Of a DNA stretch of 64,000 nucleotides, positions 1-11,100 are shown in pieces. The position numbers and the translations under genes are program-made. The stretch is taken from assembly GCA_028015205.1 (NCBI GenBank), contig CM051513.1, forward strand, positions 49,612,341-49,676,340, given 5' to 3'. This stretch comes from Mytilisepta virgata (lineage: Eukaryota; Mollusca; Bivalvia; Mytilida; Mytilidae). How positions within the stretch are numbered: the stretch's first letter is position 1; every line of letters begins with the position of its first letter. The notes beneath the pieces are model-generated. The model was not told the origin of the DNA and made no database searches. It was given only the letters and a program-made list of their open reading frames with translations.

Positions 1-2918
1 CCTTAAATGATTCAAAGTGAAGTTGATCTTGTCTGCAGATCTACTCATTAATTTGTTATCTTGTATTTGACACAATGTATAAATTATTAGTGGAATACAT
101 GAAGGTTTTAGTTTTAATTCTTTTATTGAGATTGTGGAATGTCATGATTTTCAAGTGAAAGAATTATACAATACAATACACACGTATGCACATTGTTAGA
201 AAGTACAAATTTTATTTGTACAAGTCTTAGAAACAGGTGCGTTGTTTAGTGAGAATTTCCCAGCCATTTTGCAGGGGATAGATACACCGTTTATTTATTT
301 AACTTATTTTTTTTATTATGTTCATTAATAGCTACCAGTTATAAAGATGAGAAAACAGTAGAGATAGGATGTCGGAATTGTCACTGATCCCCGCAACCCT
401 TTTTACCAATAAAAACTGTTTTCGTTTGATTTTTAAATTTTAAATTTACGTAATCTCGATGTAAAATGAAATACTCTTCTAAGATATTCTATGTCCGAGT
501 TTGTCTTCCTGATGGACTCCATAAAGACTAATGCTGAATTTTAAATTTGAGAATTTCTATTTAGAATTTCACACTAAGGAATGATTTCACCTCACTGTGA
601 TATTTTCGTTGCTCAAAGTGTACCTAAGATAACCTCCTTTTCTACCAGTCTACAATTTTAAAATTTTTAATTTCAATATGTAGAAAAAATATGAGAGTAT
701 TAAAGTATTGTAAACAGTCGAAAAGCTAGGAAAAAGCTATATTGTGACGTGAACCATTATAACGTCCACATTTTACTTGACAATCGTAACTGTATCGTAT
801 ATAGCATTTAACAACCTGTTTTGTTTTCCAAAATTGAGCTTTCGCTAATTATTTGATATGAATTTACCGGTAAGACTAACTTATAGCTTAAATTTTAATT
901 TATTTGTTACCTTTCGTAAATTAATTTTTTAAAATATTCTTAAAGTTTTGTTTTCTGAACAACATGTCAAATGTGTACATTCACTTCGTTCGGTAATTTA
1001 TCCACAGTTATTTTTTAAAATCTGCTTATTTGCTTACTGGCCTATTGAAATAGATAAAACAAAACATACAATAAAATTTGGATTATTCTGATGTTATTAA
1101 AGTATTAGGTAGAATTTAACTTCCAACAACAATTTGTTTTTAAAATAACAATCTGGGAGATTGATATTATCGAGTATACGTGAGCCCATAATTGCAAAGA
1201 ATCAAGCGTGGATTTAATAATTCACAAATAATCTGTGACATCACATGTAAAAATACATAGAAAATAATGCTCCAAACCAAACAATGAGAAATAAATATTT
1301 GTTCAGTAATACTTCATTATTGTGAAAGGTATGAAAATATTCTAATAAACATACAAGCATTTTCAAATCTTTTATAGAAACACATTTTTAACGTTATCTT
1401 TAACAATCTTCAAAATAGCATATATCACAAGGATTTGTTGATCGACATTTTGCATAATTTTTGACAGATTTGATCTGTGCTGATCATGAGTTATTGAAAA
1501 GTAATCCTAAAAATGTCTTATGTCCACAACTCCCGCTTGCTTTGGATAATTATAACACATTGTAACGTGACCGGGACGACGGCCGCAAAGTGACATGACG
1601 GACTGTTTTTACATGTATTGTACTTAGCAGGATTCAAATGTTCTCTTTGAAACCCTAAAGCCAAACTAAAAATTGTATAATTCCCAGTATTTCATATTAC
1701 TGATACTTACTGAACTACATTTTAAACAGTGTAACAAAATCAGATTACACATACAGAAAATACAAAATTCTTATCTGACGCTAGCAAACTTTAAAACCAG
1801 GAAAAATGTCTGACATTATTAACATTATTATTATAATCATAACTTTACAGGTCATAATAGAAATCAACAAGGTAATTATTTACAGAAACTAAAAATATCA
1901 CACTATTCTTAAAAGATCAGGACCCGAAAGCACTGGTATGCTACTAACCAAAAGAAAACAACCATTTAACTTAAAATGGGGGGGGGGTATGGTTTTTTAT
2001 ATTGGTTGGAATTTTTTTTCAGGTATGGACACAATTTAATTTTTTTCGACTACAATCAAACCAAATTATTTTTTTTCTTACCAAGTCGAATCAGAAAATT
2101 TTATTTGAGCTTTGCCCAGAAAGTAAAAGGTGTATTTATTCCTATGAAATAAAGGGCAGTAAATAAAACTGGTATGTACTATGAATGTGTTTTTATAATA
2201 AAACATTTGCATATACTTTTCATTTGTAAATTTAAAACAAGATTTGTTCAGATTTTTGCACTACACATCACATGCACATAGGTCCATCTCGTAAATAATT
2301 AGCATAGTCTCTGTACGTTTTATTTTATTATAATAATCATAATTCCACACAGTACTGAGTAAACACACATTGGGTATATGTACATGTATGCATATTTAAA
2401 CTAGAGTCTCAGAGGGCATGAAAGCCATTTTTATTGATGTACCTCAAAGAGAGAAGTCACTTCTCCCTATCATTATGAAATGTGGTAACATTGTTATAAA
2501 TGGTGAGGATTTTAGAAACTACACCTATATCATGTAGTTATAATAATGACCCTTTAAATTGTAGCCAACAAAGGACACAAATCAATAATAAAATTTAACA
2601 AGATTTATTATATACAAGTTTACAAAATAATATTACACAAAATAAAATGTCAACTTAACTGTTCAAAATCCTATGTCTTTTCTTTGTCCGGAATTCTTTT
2701 CGTCACTGTTGCAGGAATCCAAACGCAATATTATATCCAATCGGTCACAATCTAGTATGATGTAACGTAAATAAAAGTATGTCAAGGATGATGTGTGAAA
2801 CGTAAATAAATCCAACAGCTGAGAACACAAGAATGTCTGGTCCAATACGTTCTGATCTGAAAGTCTAAATTTCTTGTCCGTATATATAGTGTAGAACGGA
2901 AACTTCTGGAATACGGTA
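1..2918. other. AT-rich sequence without recognisable genes
   Basis: No open frame here resembles a known protein. The longest, an 89-codon minus frame at 2663-2932, has no recognisable motif. There is a G-run at about 1979-1987 and many A/T runs. I searched the minus strand by eye for cysteine-rich EGF-type exons that could continue gene B and saw none. This may be intron or intergenic DNA. Confidence 0.5.
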
Positions 2919-3287
2919 GAAGTTCGAATCACACCAGAATTATTACGTAAGGAAAATAGAAAGTTCTAGTCATTCCATCAGTATCTATTATTGTTCCAGT
3001 GATTTCTAAACTGCGAAGTTATAACATTATTTGGTAAACAACTATAAGTATTATGTAAACATATTATACATGTTATAAGGCCACACAAAACAAATTAGGC
3101 CAAGATAAATAAATATCATAATTACAATATCATAACAAAATAAATATAATAATACAATATCATAACACACGATATTCATTATTAATTTCAGACCATAGCA
3201 TTCATAGATTTGATGTTTGGAAGCTTGGTTACTGGCCTATATATACTGCAGAATTATTTAAAGCTCTTCAATTGTATCCGGATAAGG

Positions 3288-3612
3288 ATTGATTGTAAAA
3301 TTATTGTTTAACGCCCAGTGGTAACAAGGTGCATACCAGGACGAGAACATGTTGATATGATAAATGGATATGATACCTGCTTTGTACTAGACCGACACGC
3401 TGAGTCGGATTTTTAGTGTGCTAGTTCACGAGGTGATTGTCCACAGGAAGAGATATCACCTCACTGGGACACATTATACTGACTCTTACTGTTAGATGCC
3501 GCGTGCTTGGCGGAAAGCAGCAAATACCCATTTTAATGTCTTTCATTTGACCCGGTCGGGGATCGAACCATCGAACTTCCGCACTCTCTATCGTTAGACC
3601 ATTCAGATTCCT
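3288..3612 (-). mobile_element. tRNA-derived SINE, copy 1
   Basis: On the minus strand a tRNA-like head carries an A-box-like tggtctaacga and a B-box-like ggttcgatccccgacc (about 3555-3570). A conserved-looking central body follows, then a tail with ttctcgtcctgg, gggcgttaaacaataat and caatcaatcc. The tail resembles the 3' end of the LINE family in this window, as expected if the SINE uses LINE machinery. It lies inside the DIRS-like remnant. The outer ends are approximate and no clear target-site duplication was identified. Confidence 0.7.
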
Positions 3613-3840
3613 GAAAATCAATTAAAACAGTTATAATTGCAAATAAAAGCAGTTGCATTTTCTACAAAGGTAACTCTAAAACAATTACAGTCATTATGTG
3701 GCATTCTTGCTTTGTGCAATAGAGCAATTCCATCAGGAAGAGCTTTTAGTAGAAGACTGTCTCACCATTTGATCTTTTATATTAGAAGATAGATGGTTGT
3801 CAATTGTAGATATTCAGTTATTCACTGATAGTGTCGGCGG

Positions 3841-3898
3841 TTTGGGGAAAGGTTGTGGTTGTTTTTTAATGGGGGTTTGGGGAAAGGTTGTGGTTATT
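3841..3898 (+). repeat. 35-bp repeat, two units (copy 1)
   Basis: Units starting tttggggaaaggttgtgg begin at 3841 and 3876, a period of 35 bp. The array lies in the first strand of the DIRS RNase H region. Since 35 is not a multiple of 3, each extra unit shifts the reading frame. Confidence 0.85.
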
Positions 3899-4590
3899 TT
3901 CAATGACCCGAAGAGGGCATCAAACAGATTTACAAGATATTACCTTCCTTGAAATAATACCAATTGCTTTGGCAATATTTCGTTGGTACAATTTATTTCA
4001 GAAAAAGGGAATTTCATTTCATGTTGATAACTTAGCTGTTGTAGAGGTTTTGAATAGTAAAACATCAAAATCTGTTAAGAGTATTAACAATCGTGAGATT
4101 TATAGTTTATTGGTCAATGATTGGAAGTTTCATATGAGAGCTTTTTCATATTTCTTCTATTTATAACTGTATTGCTGATGCACCTTCTCGTGGCCAGTTT
4201 CAGAAATTCAAAGAGTTGCTCCGCAAGCAGATGCATTACGAACCTCAATACCCAAGGAATTTTGGAACCTTTCAAAATTGGATATTTAAATTGAAATCAT
4301 AGTTCCCTATATGTTAATTCTATGAATTTTTATGAAAATGCTTTTAATTTAGTAGAGCAATTCAGAACAAAACATCAACTAGAACACACGTATCTGCGTG
4401 TAAAATTATGGCGCTTTATATGGCAGTTTGGCCAAATATTTCGTGGACCTTATTTTGTAAATTTAACCATAAAGAAGTAACAAGATATCAGGCTTGTAAG
4501 GTATTAAAATCAGCGCTTAGGTTTCTTGGACTAAATGAAAATGAATACAACACCCATTCTTGTAGAATTGGAGCTACAGCAAATAGATAA

Positions 4591-4850
4591 ATAAATAAAT
4601 AATAAAAGAATAAAATAAACTGTACATTATCATAGACAAAACAAATACTAAACTATCACAGATTAACATGTAAATTATATTTAATGAAATCATTAAAACG
4701 AAAAAGAAAATTAAATACACATGTATGTGAAGTGGACTATATTATAGAATATAGTCCAACATCCTTCACATATTGTAAAAGACTGTCGCCAACGACTTTT
4801 GTAAATAGTTCTTTCATATTATCGACTGTATAGTACCAACAAATGATGTA
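4591..4850 (-). mobile_element. LINE 3' tail fragment cut by the tandem duplication
   Basis: Nearly identical to 13180-13439, the 3' part of LINE L2. It covers 3'UTR-like A-rich sequence and the last codons of ORF2 (minus strand) and ends abruptly at the duplication breakpoint. It has no CAAT-repeat tail; the left edge is a run of aaat units. Confidence 0.75.
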
Positions 4851-5121
4851 GAAGTTCGAATCACACCAGAATTATTACGTAAGTAAAATAGAAAGTTCTA
4901 GTCATTCCATCAGTATCTATTATTGTTCCAGTGATTTCTAAACTGCGAAGTTATAACATTATTTGGTAAACAACTATAAGTATTATGTAAACATATTATA
5001 CATGTTATAAGGTCACACAAAACAAATTAGGCCAAGATAAATAAATATCATAATTACAATATCATAACAAAATGAATATAATAATACAATATCATAACAC
5101 ACGATATTCATTATTAATTTC

Positions 5122-5219
5122 AGACCATAGCATTCATAGATTTGATGTTTGGAAGCTTGGTTACTGGCCTATATATACTGCAGAATTATTTAAAGCTCTT
5201 CAATTGTATCCGGATAAGG
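5122..5219 (+). pseudogene. DIRS-like RT N-terminal fragment, copy 2
   Basis: Copy of ~3190-3287 within unit 2, with the same short RT-region coding remnant upstream of the SINE. It continues as DIRS sequence at ~12128, beyond the SINE and LINE L1. Confidence 0.55.
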
Positions 5220-5505
5220 ATTGATTGTAAAATTATTGTTTAACGCCCAGTGGCAACAAGGTGCATACCAGGACAAGAACATGTTGATATGATAAATGGA
5301 TATGATACCTGCTTTGTACTAGACCGACACGCTGAGTCGGATTTTTAGTGTGCTAGTTCACGAGGTGATTGTCCACAGGAAGACATATCACCTCACTGGG
5401 ACACATTATACTGACTCTTACTCTTAGATGCCGCGTGCTTGGCGGAAAGCAGCAAATACCCATTTTAATGTCTTTCATTTGACCCGGTCGGGGATCGAAC
5501 TTCCG
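5220..5505 (-). mobile_element. tRNA-derived SINE, copy 2, disrupted by LINE L1
   Basis: Copy of the SINE at 3288-3612. LINE L1 inserted between its A-box-like and B-box-like sequences, so the tRNA-like head continues at 12090-12127. In copy 1 the local sequence reads gatcgaaccatcgaacttccg. Here it reads gatcgaacttccg, an 8-bp difference that is either a pre-existing variant or a change at insertion. Confidence 0.7.
5494..5505 (+). repeat. Target-site duplication, left side of L1
   Basis: atcgaacttccg, repeated exactly at 12090-12101. Part of the 3' copy could be read as the end of the CAAT tail (atc), so the certain shared core is cgaacttccg. Confidence 0.8.
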
Positions 5506-6680
5506 GCCCCGTGTGGGTCCCGGGGACACAATAGAATAGGCCCACAGCTCCTCGGCTTGGCGTAAGAGGCCCCTAAAGAGGCGACATGTTTGCCGTGTGT
5601 CGCAAACCCGTGTCGGTATAGGGAGTGTTCCTGGATGGCCGGATAAACGGTTCCGATCACCATCTGGGGCACAATCTTTACCTAGACGGGAGGCCGGATG
5701 GACCCGATTCGGTCAATCGGCTGGTCACATCAATCCCTTTATAATAGTTAATATCTTTATTTTTTTCCCTTAAAATTTGTTTAACATAATTCCTAAATTT
5801 CTGATTTATTGGATTGGTGTTGGCTTATGGGTCAAACCTCAACAGGCTCAAATGTTTTAACTTTAGATAAACTATTTATTATTTTTTGTTGCTTTACTTT
5901 ATTCTTTTTCCCAAAATTCATAAGCAAGTTAAGTATTCTGTTTTACTATTATCAACATTACTAATTTTGGATTATTTGAACAAAATCATATCATAAACCA
6001 GCTCAAGTTTTGGCAGAATGGTCCCGGTTCAGCCAACAACTGGTCATGTCTAGCCCTCTGCTGTCTTCTCGTGGTTGTCTGAAAAGATCCAGATGAACCC
6101 TATATGAAACCGAGATACACTGGGATGGGATGGTGGACTGCAATGGAGTATCGTTTGAGGTTGATGTTCGGGTTCTGGGATCTTGGGATGACAACCACTG
6201 ATGGAGGCGAAGAGAAGGCGGTGGCTGATGGGACAAAGCTTCCTCGGCTTAATGAGGCCACATGTTTGCCGTGTGTGGATACCCGTAAGGATAGAGGACG
6301 GGATCCTGGTGGCTGAAACACGCCACTTTGGCCCTTACTTTATCTGAAACGGGAGGTCGGATGGGCCCGGTGGCGACCAATCGGCTGGTCACGCCAAGCC
6401 CTTGAACTGTCCTGTTACCAAAATGTACAACAATAGTACCATTTATATAGGATGGTTTAAGAAGGCGGTGGCTTACGGTTCAATCGTGTAGATGTTACTT
6501 CGGACGGTTGTTTCGTCAGGTAACCCCTGGCACGAAGCTTGCGTCCGAACAGAAGTGCTCTATGCGAGTATCTTATCCCTGTAGCCCTAGTGCTTGTCGC
6601 ATATGCGGCAAGTATACATCATATTGGTGCTGCTCCGAGGCGGGCGGGGAGCAGGGGTAACGAATTATTATGCAATCACC
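5506..6680 (+). promoter_or_regulatory. LINE L1 5'UTR with degenerate repeated modules
   Basis: About 1.17 kb before ORF1, presumed to carry the internal promoter, as LINE 5'UTRs do. It contains recurring modules. An element of the form ctggtcacgccaagccctt occurs near 5730, 6040 and 6385. A ggcggtggctta-like element occurs near 5818, 6214 and 6460. A cctcggctt...catgtttgccgtgtgt block occurs near 5551 and 6242. Small open frames here (for example 6104-6316) are not conserved as proteins between copies. No promoter element could be assigned by eye. Confidence 0.7.
6593..6612 (+). promoter_or_regulatory. Near-palindrome upstream of LINE ORF1
   Basis: cttgtcgcatatgcggcaag is a 20-base near-perfect inverted repeat about 70 bases before the ORF1 start. 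Related forms stand at the same place in other copies (near 17360, 21935, 36710, 55010), with the arms largely kept. It could form an RNA hairpin or bind a factor; the role is unknown. Confidence 0.5.
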
Positions 6681-8102
6681 ATGGCTTCTCCAGAAAACCC
6701 CCCAAAACCAACAAGTTCGAAGAGAAAATTCAACAACAGTGACGACGAGGATCCTCCAACCAAACAAACAAATACAGCCCCGGACACTTTCGCAAGATTT
6801 ATTGTATTGACCGCCGTAAATCCTGAAAAACAAATTACCAAAATTTCGCCCTTTGTACTTCAAAAAACAATACAAAGCTATGCCGGTCAAGTAAAAAAGG
6901 TATCTAAAATGAAAAATGGCAGTTTACTAATTGAATGTATTAGACCTCAACAATAAAAAAATCTTCTATCTCTAACCAAAATTTCTGATGTCCAAATCTC
7001 AGCCACTCCACACAGAACACTTAATTCATGCCAAGGAGTTATTCGCGACAGAGACCGTGATCTATCTGATTTATCCGAAGAAGAAATCTGTGCAGAACTT
7101 GAATCTCAAAATGTCTCAAAAATCAAACGGTTTACCAAAAAATCCGAGGATAAGATCATTAAACTCAACACATATCTCATTACTTTCAACCTCCCGAGTG
7201 TGCCGGAGCATATCTTTATTGGACCCTACAGAATCAAAGTTGACAAATACGTACCTAACCCTACTCGCTGTTTCAAATGCCAGAAATTTGGACACGGTAG
7301 GAGTTCATGTAGAGGTACGGAAAAATGTGTCAAATGTTCTGTAGAGGGCCATTCCAGTTTTGATTGCGACGGCCACATCAAATGTGTAAACTGTGGATCA
7401 GATCATATGGCGAATTCCAGGAACTGTCAATTCTACATTAAAGAACTTGAAATACAGAAAACAAAAGCAGAAAAGAATATTAGCTACCAAGAAGCTAAAC
7501 GACTGATCTCTGCCGCGAATAACTCTACTCAAGCCACATCCTATGCCGACAAAGTTAAACAACCCCAAAGCACTCGATCTTTTGCAACTCAAACTGATTA
7601 CACATGGCCTGTTGAATCAGAACTTCCAGTTCTCCTTCCTCAACCAAATTCCTCGAAAGGGAAAACTTCCCAATCTACACAGTCTAATTCATCACAAACA
7701 TCTAGTACTCTACCTACAAAAAATCAACCAAAATCATCAGCTAAACACAGAACTTCCACATCTTCAGATAAGAAATCTCAAAATCCCCCGTCTACACAGA
7801 AAACCACAAGATCCTCGTCTTCTGATAAGTTAAAAAACAAACAACTTTCTAATCGCCAAACGAAGGCTGACAAGAATTTTAAGTTTAACAGGTTTAGAGA
7901 TTTGTGCTCAGAGTTTGACGACGAAGTCGATCAAGACTCTGAACAAATGGATACAACTCCCACTGAAAATCTGGAGTCAATCTGGGGTGATCCTTTAGTT
8001 CCATCGAAGGATTCTCCTCCATCAGCGATTGACTCCCGCGCTTCGAGTAGCTCAAACGAACGATCCAAAAAGGGTTACTCCCCCATCCGTCCACCTAAAT
8101 AA
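6681..8102 (+). pseudogene. LINE L1 ORF1, gag-like nucleic-acid-binding protein with one internal stop
   Basis: The start is the ATG at 6681 in a strong context (accatgg), matching the start in other copies. The frame is open to 8102 except for one TAA at 6954-6956 (codon 92), where sister copies read Ser or Ala after PQQ or RQQ. A TCA to TAA change would explain it, and the frame resumes unshifted. An acidic SDDED-like patch lies near residue 16 and a conserved KISPF...LQKTIQ region near 55. Three zinc knuckles lie in the second half, at about 7270-7440: CFKCQKFGHGRSSC and CVKCSVEGHSSFDC (CX2CX4HX4C), and a third, CVNCGSDHMANSRNC (CX2CX3HX6C). A Ser/Gln/Lys-rich segment follows. In this family the protein is expected to coat the element RNA. 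Translation could restart at 7200, just before the knuckles, but that is speculation. Confidence 0.88.
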
Positions 8103-11100
8103 TGAACAATATTATCCAATGGAATTGTCGAGGTTTAAAAATAAATTTAATTGAACTATCCTTACTTATCCAAACCTTCATTCCTGTTGCCTTTTGCCTA
8201 CAAGAAACCCATTTAAAGGAAAATGATCAAGTAAATATTAAAGATTATTCTCTGTACAGTACCCATGTTAAGAAGGATGAAAGAGCTGCTGGCGGCTCTT
8301 CTATCCTTGTTAAGAATGGTGTCATTCACAGTCAAATAAATCTAAACACTGACTTACAGGCAGTTGCAGTTCGACTTTCTCTAAGTAAAACCATAACATT
8401 ATGTTCTGTTTATATTCCTCCTAATTCTTCCTTAAATATTACTCAACTAAAATCTTTGACAGATCAACTACCTGCCCCATTTCTTCTTATGGGCGATTTT
8501 AACGCACATAATCCTATATGGGGCAGTAACTCTTTAAATGATAAAGGCAAGAGGATTGAAGATTTTGTGAATCAGGAAGGGCTGTGCATTTTTAATGATG
8601 GATCAGACACCTACCTCCATCCAGGGAATGGTGCTTATTCCGCTATTGATCTAACACTATGTGACCCTCCGTTATTATTGGATTACTCATGGCGAGTCCA
8701 TGATGATTTGTGTGGAAGTGACCACTTTCCAATTATTTTGGAGAATCTATTTCCAACATCCTCGGAGAGAGTTGCTCGCTGGAAATTTGACAAAGCCAAT
8801 TGGCCTTTGTTCGAACAACTCTGCCGAGATGAACTGAGAGAAGACACTTTCGACAGTATTAGTAATCCAATTCTCAAATTTAGCGAAATGTTGGTATCGA
8901 TAGCGGAAAGAACCATTCCTAAAACCTCGACAAATCCAAAACAACCCAGCAAACCATGGTTTGATGATGACTGTGAGGAAGCGAAGAAAAACAGGAAAAC
9001 GTCCGAACGACGGTTCAATTTGCATCCAACCCAAGGTAATTTAAGTAATCTCCGTATATTCCGTGCGAAAGCACGTCGAACATTTAAACAAAAGAGACGA
9101 AAATCTTGGCAAAACTTCGTCTCTAAAATAAATTCCCATACACCAATGAACAAGGTTTGGAATTTTATTCAAAAAATTAAAGGAAAAAACAGGAAAACTA
9201 ATCTTCACCATCTCAAAGATGGACAAACTCTTTTGACATCTCAAAACGACATCGCTCAAAAACTCGGTGAAACCTTTTCTAAAAATTCCTCTTCTCAAAA
9301 TTATTCTCAGGAATTTCAACATATTAAAAACCGAACAGAAAAAACTAAAATCAACTTTCGATCTAAAAATTCTGAAGACTACAACCGCCCTTTCTCTTTG
9401 GATGAAATCAAAAACTCGCTGTCAAAAGTACATGACACAGCATGTGGTCCTGATGATATTCACTATAAACTTTTGAAACATCTTCCTGATACTTCTTTAA
9501 AAACTCTTTTGGATCTGCTCAATAATGTCTGGGAATCTGGTGACTTGCCTTCCATCTGGAAGCTAGCCACAGTTATCCCTATTCCAAAACCTGGGAAGGA
9601 TCATTTTGAACCGTCGAATTATCGGCCAATTGCCCTCACAAGTTGCGTCTGTAAGACAATGGAACGGATGATCAACGACCGCCTTGTCTGGTTCCTTGAG
9701 ACGAATGGTCTCCTGTCCAATATACAGTGCGGATTCCGGCAAGGCAGAAGCACGTTGGATCATCTTGTTCGCTTCGAATCATTTATTCGGAACGGGTTTG
9801 CTAAAGGTGAACATGTGGTGTCCGTCTTTTTCGATCTGGAAAAGGCATATGACACCACTTGGAAATATGGTATTTTAAAGGATTTAAACGATATGGGGTT
9901 GAAAGGTAGGTTACCTACATTTATCGAAAACTTTTTATCTGACAGGGAGTTCAAAGTCAGGGTCAATACAACATTGTCTGATCCGTTTGAACAAGAGATG
10001 GGTGTACCCCAGGGAAGCATTCTCTCTGTTACTCTCTTTAGTATCAAAATTAACAGTCTTGCTAAAACCTTGCAAAACAATGTTGAAGGCTCTCTTTATG
10101 TTGATGACTTTTTGATTTGTTGCAGAGCTAAAAATATGAACAGCATAGAACGTCAATTGCAGTTATCACTTAATAAAATTGAAAAATGGGCAACAGAAAA
10201 TGGATTTAAATTTTCCGCATCAAAAACTCTCTGCATGCATTTCTGTAATAAAAGAAAATTACATCCAGACCCTGAACTCAAACTCTACAATGCACCTATC
10301 AAAGTAGTTAAAGAAACGAAATTCCTTGGGTTACTTTTTGACAATAAACTTACCTTTCTACCCCATATCAAAATGCTTAAAGCTAAATGCTTGAAGGCAT
10401 TGGATATTTTAAAAGTTGTTTCTAGCACAGACTGGGGTGCTGATAAAAACATTTTGTTAAATTTATACCGATCACTTGTACGATCAAAACTTGATTATGG
10501 GTCTATTATATACGGATCTGCTCGCAAATCCTATATAAAGATTTTAGATACTGTTCACCACCAAGGCCTACGTTTGGCTTTGGGGGCGTTCAGAACGTCT
10601 CCTGTGGAGAGTTTATATGTAGAGGCGAATGAGCCGTCTCTTTATAACCGTCGGATAAAACTTGGTTTACAATACTTAACCAAGCTAAAAGCATATCCTT
10701 CAAATCCTGCCTACGACTGTGTTTTCAATCCTCTCTATGAGAATATATTTGAACAACATGAAAATAAAATTCCTCCGTTTGGTATCCGGATGAAATCACA
10801 TATATCTGGTTCTAACATCAACCTTGATGAAATTGCCCCCATTAATATACCTCAATCACCACCTTGGCTTGTACCCAAACCTATGTTTATTTTTGACCTT
10901 AGAAAACATAAAAAGTCCGAAACAAACCCTATTGTCATTCAGCAACACTTCGCTGAAATAAAATCAAAGTTTGAATTTCATGATTCTATTTATACTGATG
11001 GGTACAAAGTGGCTTCCGCTGCTGTCTATGGACAACAAGCAGCAACTCTCCGTCTTCCATCCTCCAGTTCCATTTTTACTGCTGAAGCCAGAGCCATAAT

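Larger units (their letters stand above)
3190..4590 (+). pseudogene. DIRS-like retroelement remnant, copy 1 (RT, RNase H, tyrosine recombinase pieces)
   Basis: Decayed + strand fragments of a DIRS/Ngaro-type element. A short piece at ~3210-3285 translates to a WPIYTAELFKALQLYPDKD-like string seen near the start of DIRS RT regions. A SINE then interrupts it, and the RT core is missing. From ~3613 the RT thumb appears (VTLKQLQSLCGILAFCNRAI at ~3665-3725). RNase H follows with LFTDS near 3825 and HVDNLAVVEVLNS near 4025. A 5-T run at 4142-4146, against 4 T in copy 2, shifts the RNase H frame. A tyrosine-recombinase C-terminal piece (4408-4590) keeps the HSCRIGA (HxxR) box but stops before the catalytic tyrosine. 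The exact family is not settled. Confidence 0.7.
2919..4850 (+). repeat. Tandem segmental duplication, unit 1 (~1.93 kb)
   Basis: The block starting gaagttcgaatc at 2919 restarts at 4851, directly after its own end, and is nearly identical to 4851-5505 plus 12090-13439. Both start points are preceded by gta (2916-2918 and 4848-4850), which suggests a microhomology breakpoint. The unit holds DIRS-like coding fragments, a minus-strand SINE and the last ~260 bp of a minus-strand LINE. The LINE fragment is cut at 4850, so the duplication postdates that LINE insertion. Confidence 0.9.

Noticed and set aside
2663..2932. 89-codon minus frame
   Set aside because: No motif, AT-driven composition, and it crosses the tandem-duplication breakpoint.
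3540..3612. Possible minus-strand tRNA gene (A-box- and B-box-like sequences)
   Set aside because: The head is followed by a SINE body and caat tail and lacks a clean acceptor stem, so it is a SINE head rather than a tRNA.
6104..6316. 70-codon frame in the LINE 5'UTR, and similar ones in other copies
   Set aside because: Frames are not conserved as protein between copies; they come from GC-rich 5'UTR modules.
8683..10156. Several frames of 66-156 codons antisense to or shifted from LINE ORF2
   Set aside because: They overlap the long ORF2 frame, whose motifs are clear, and carry no recognisable domains.
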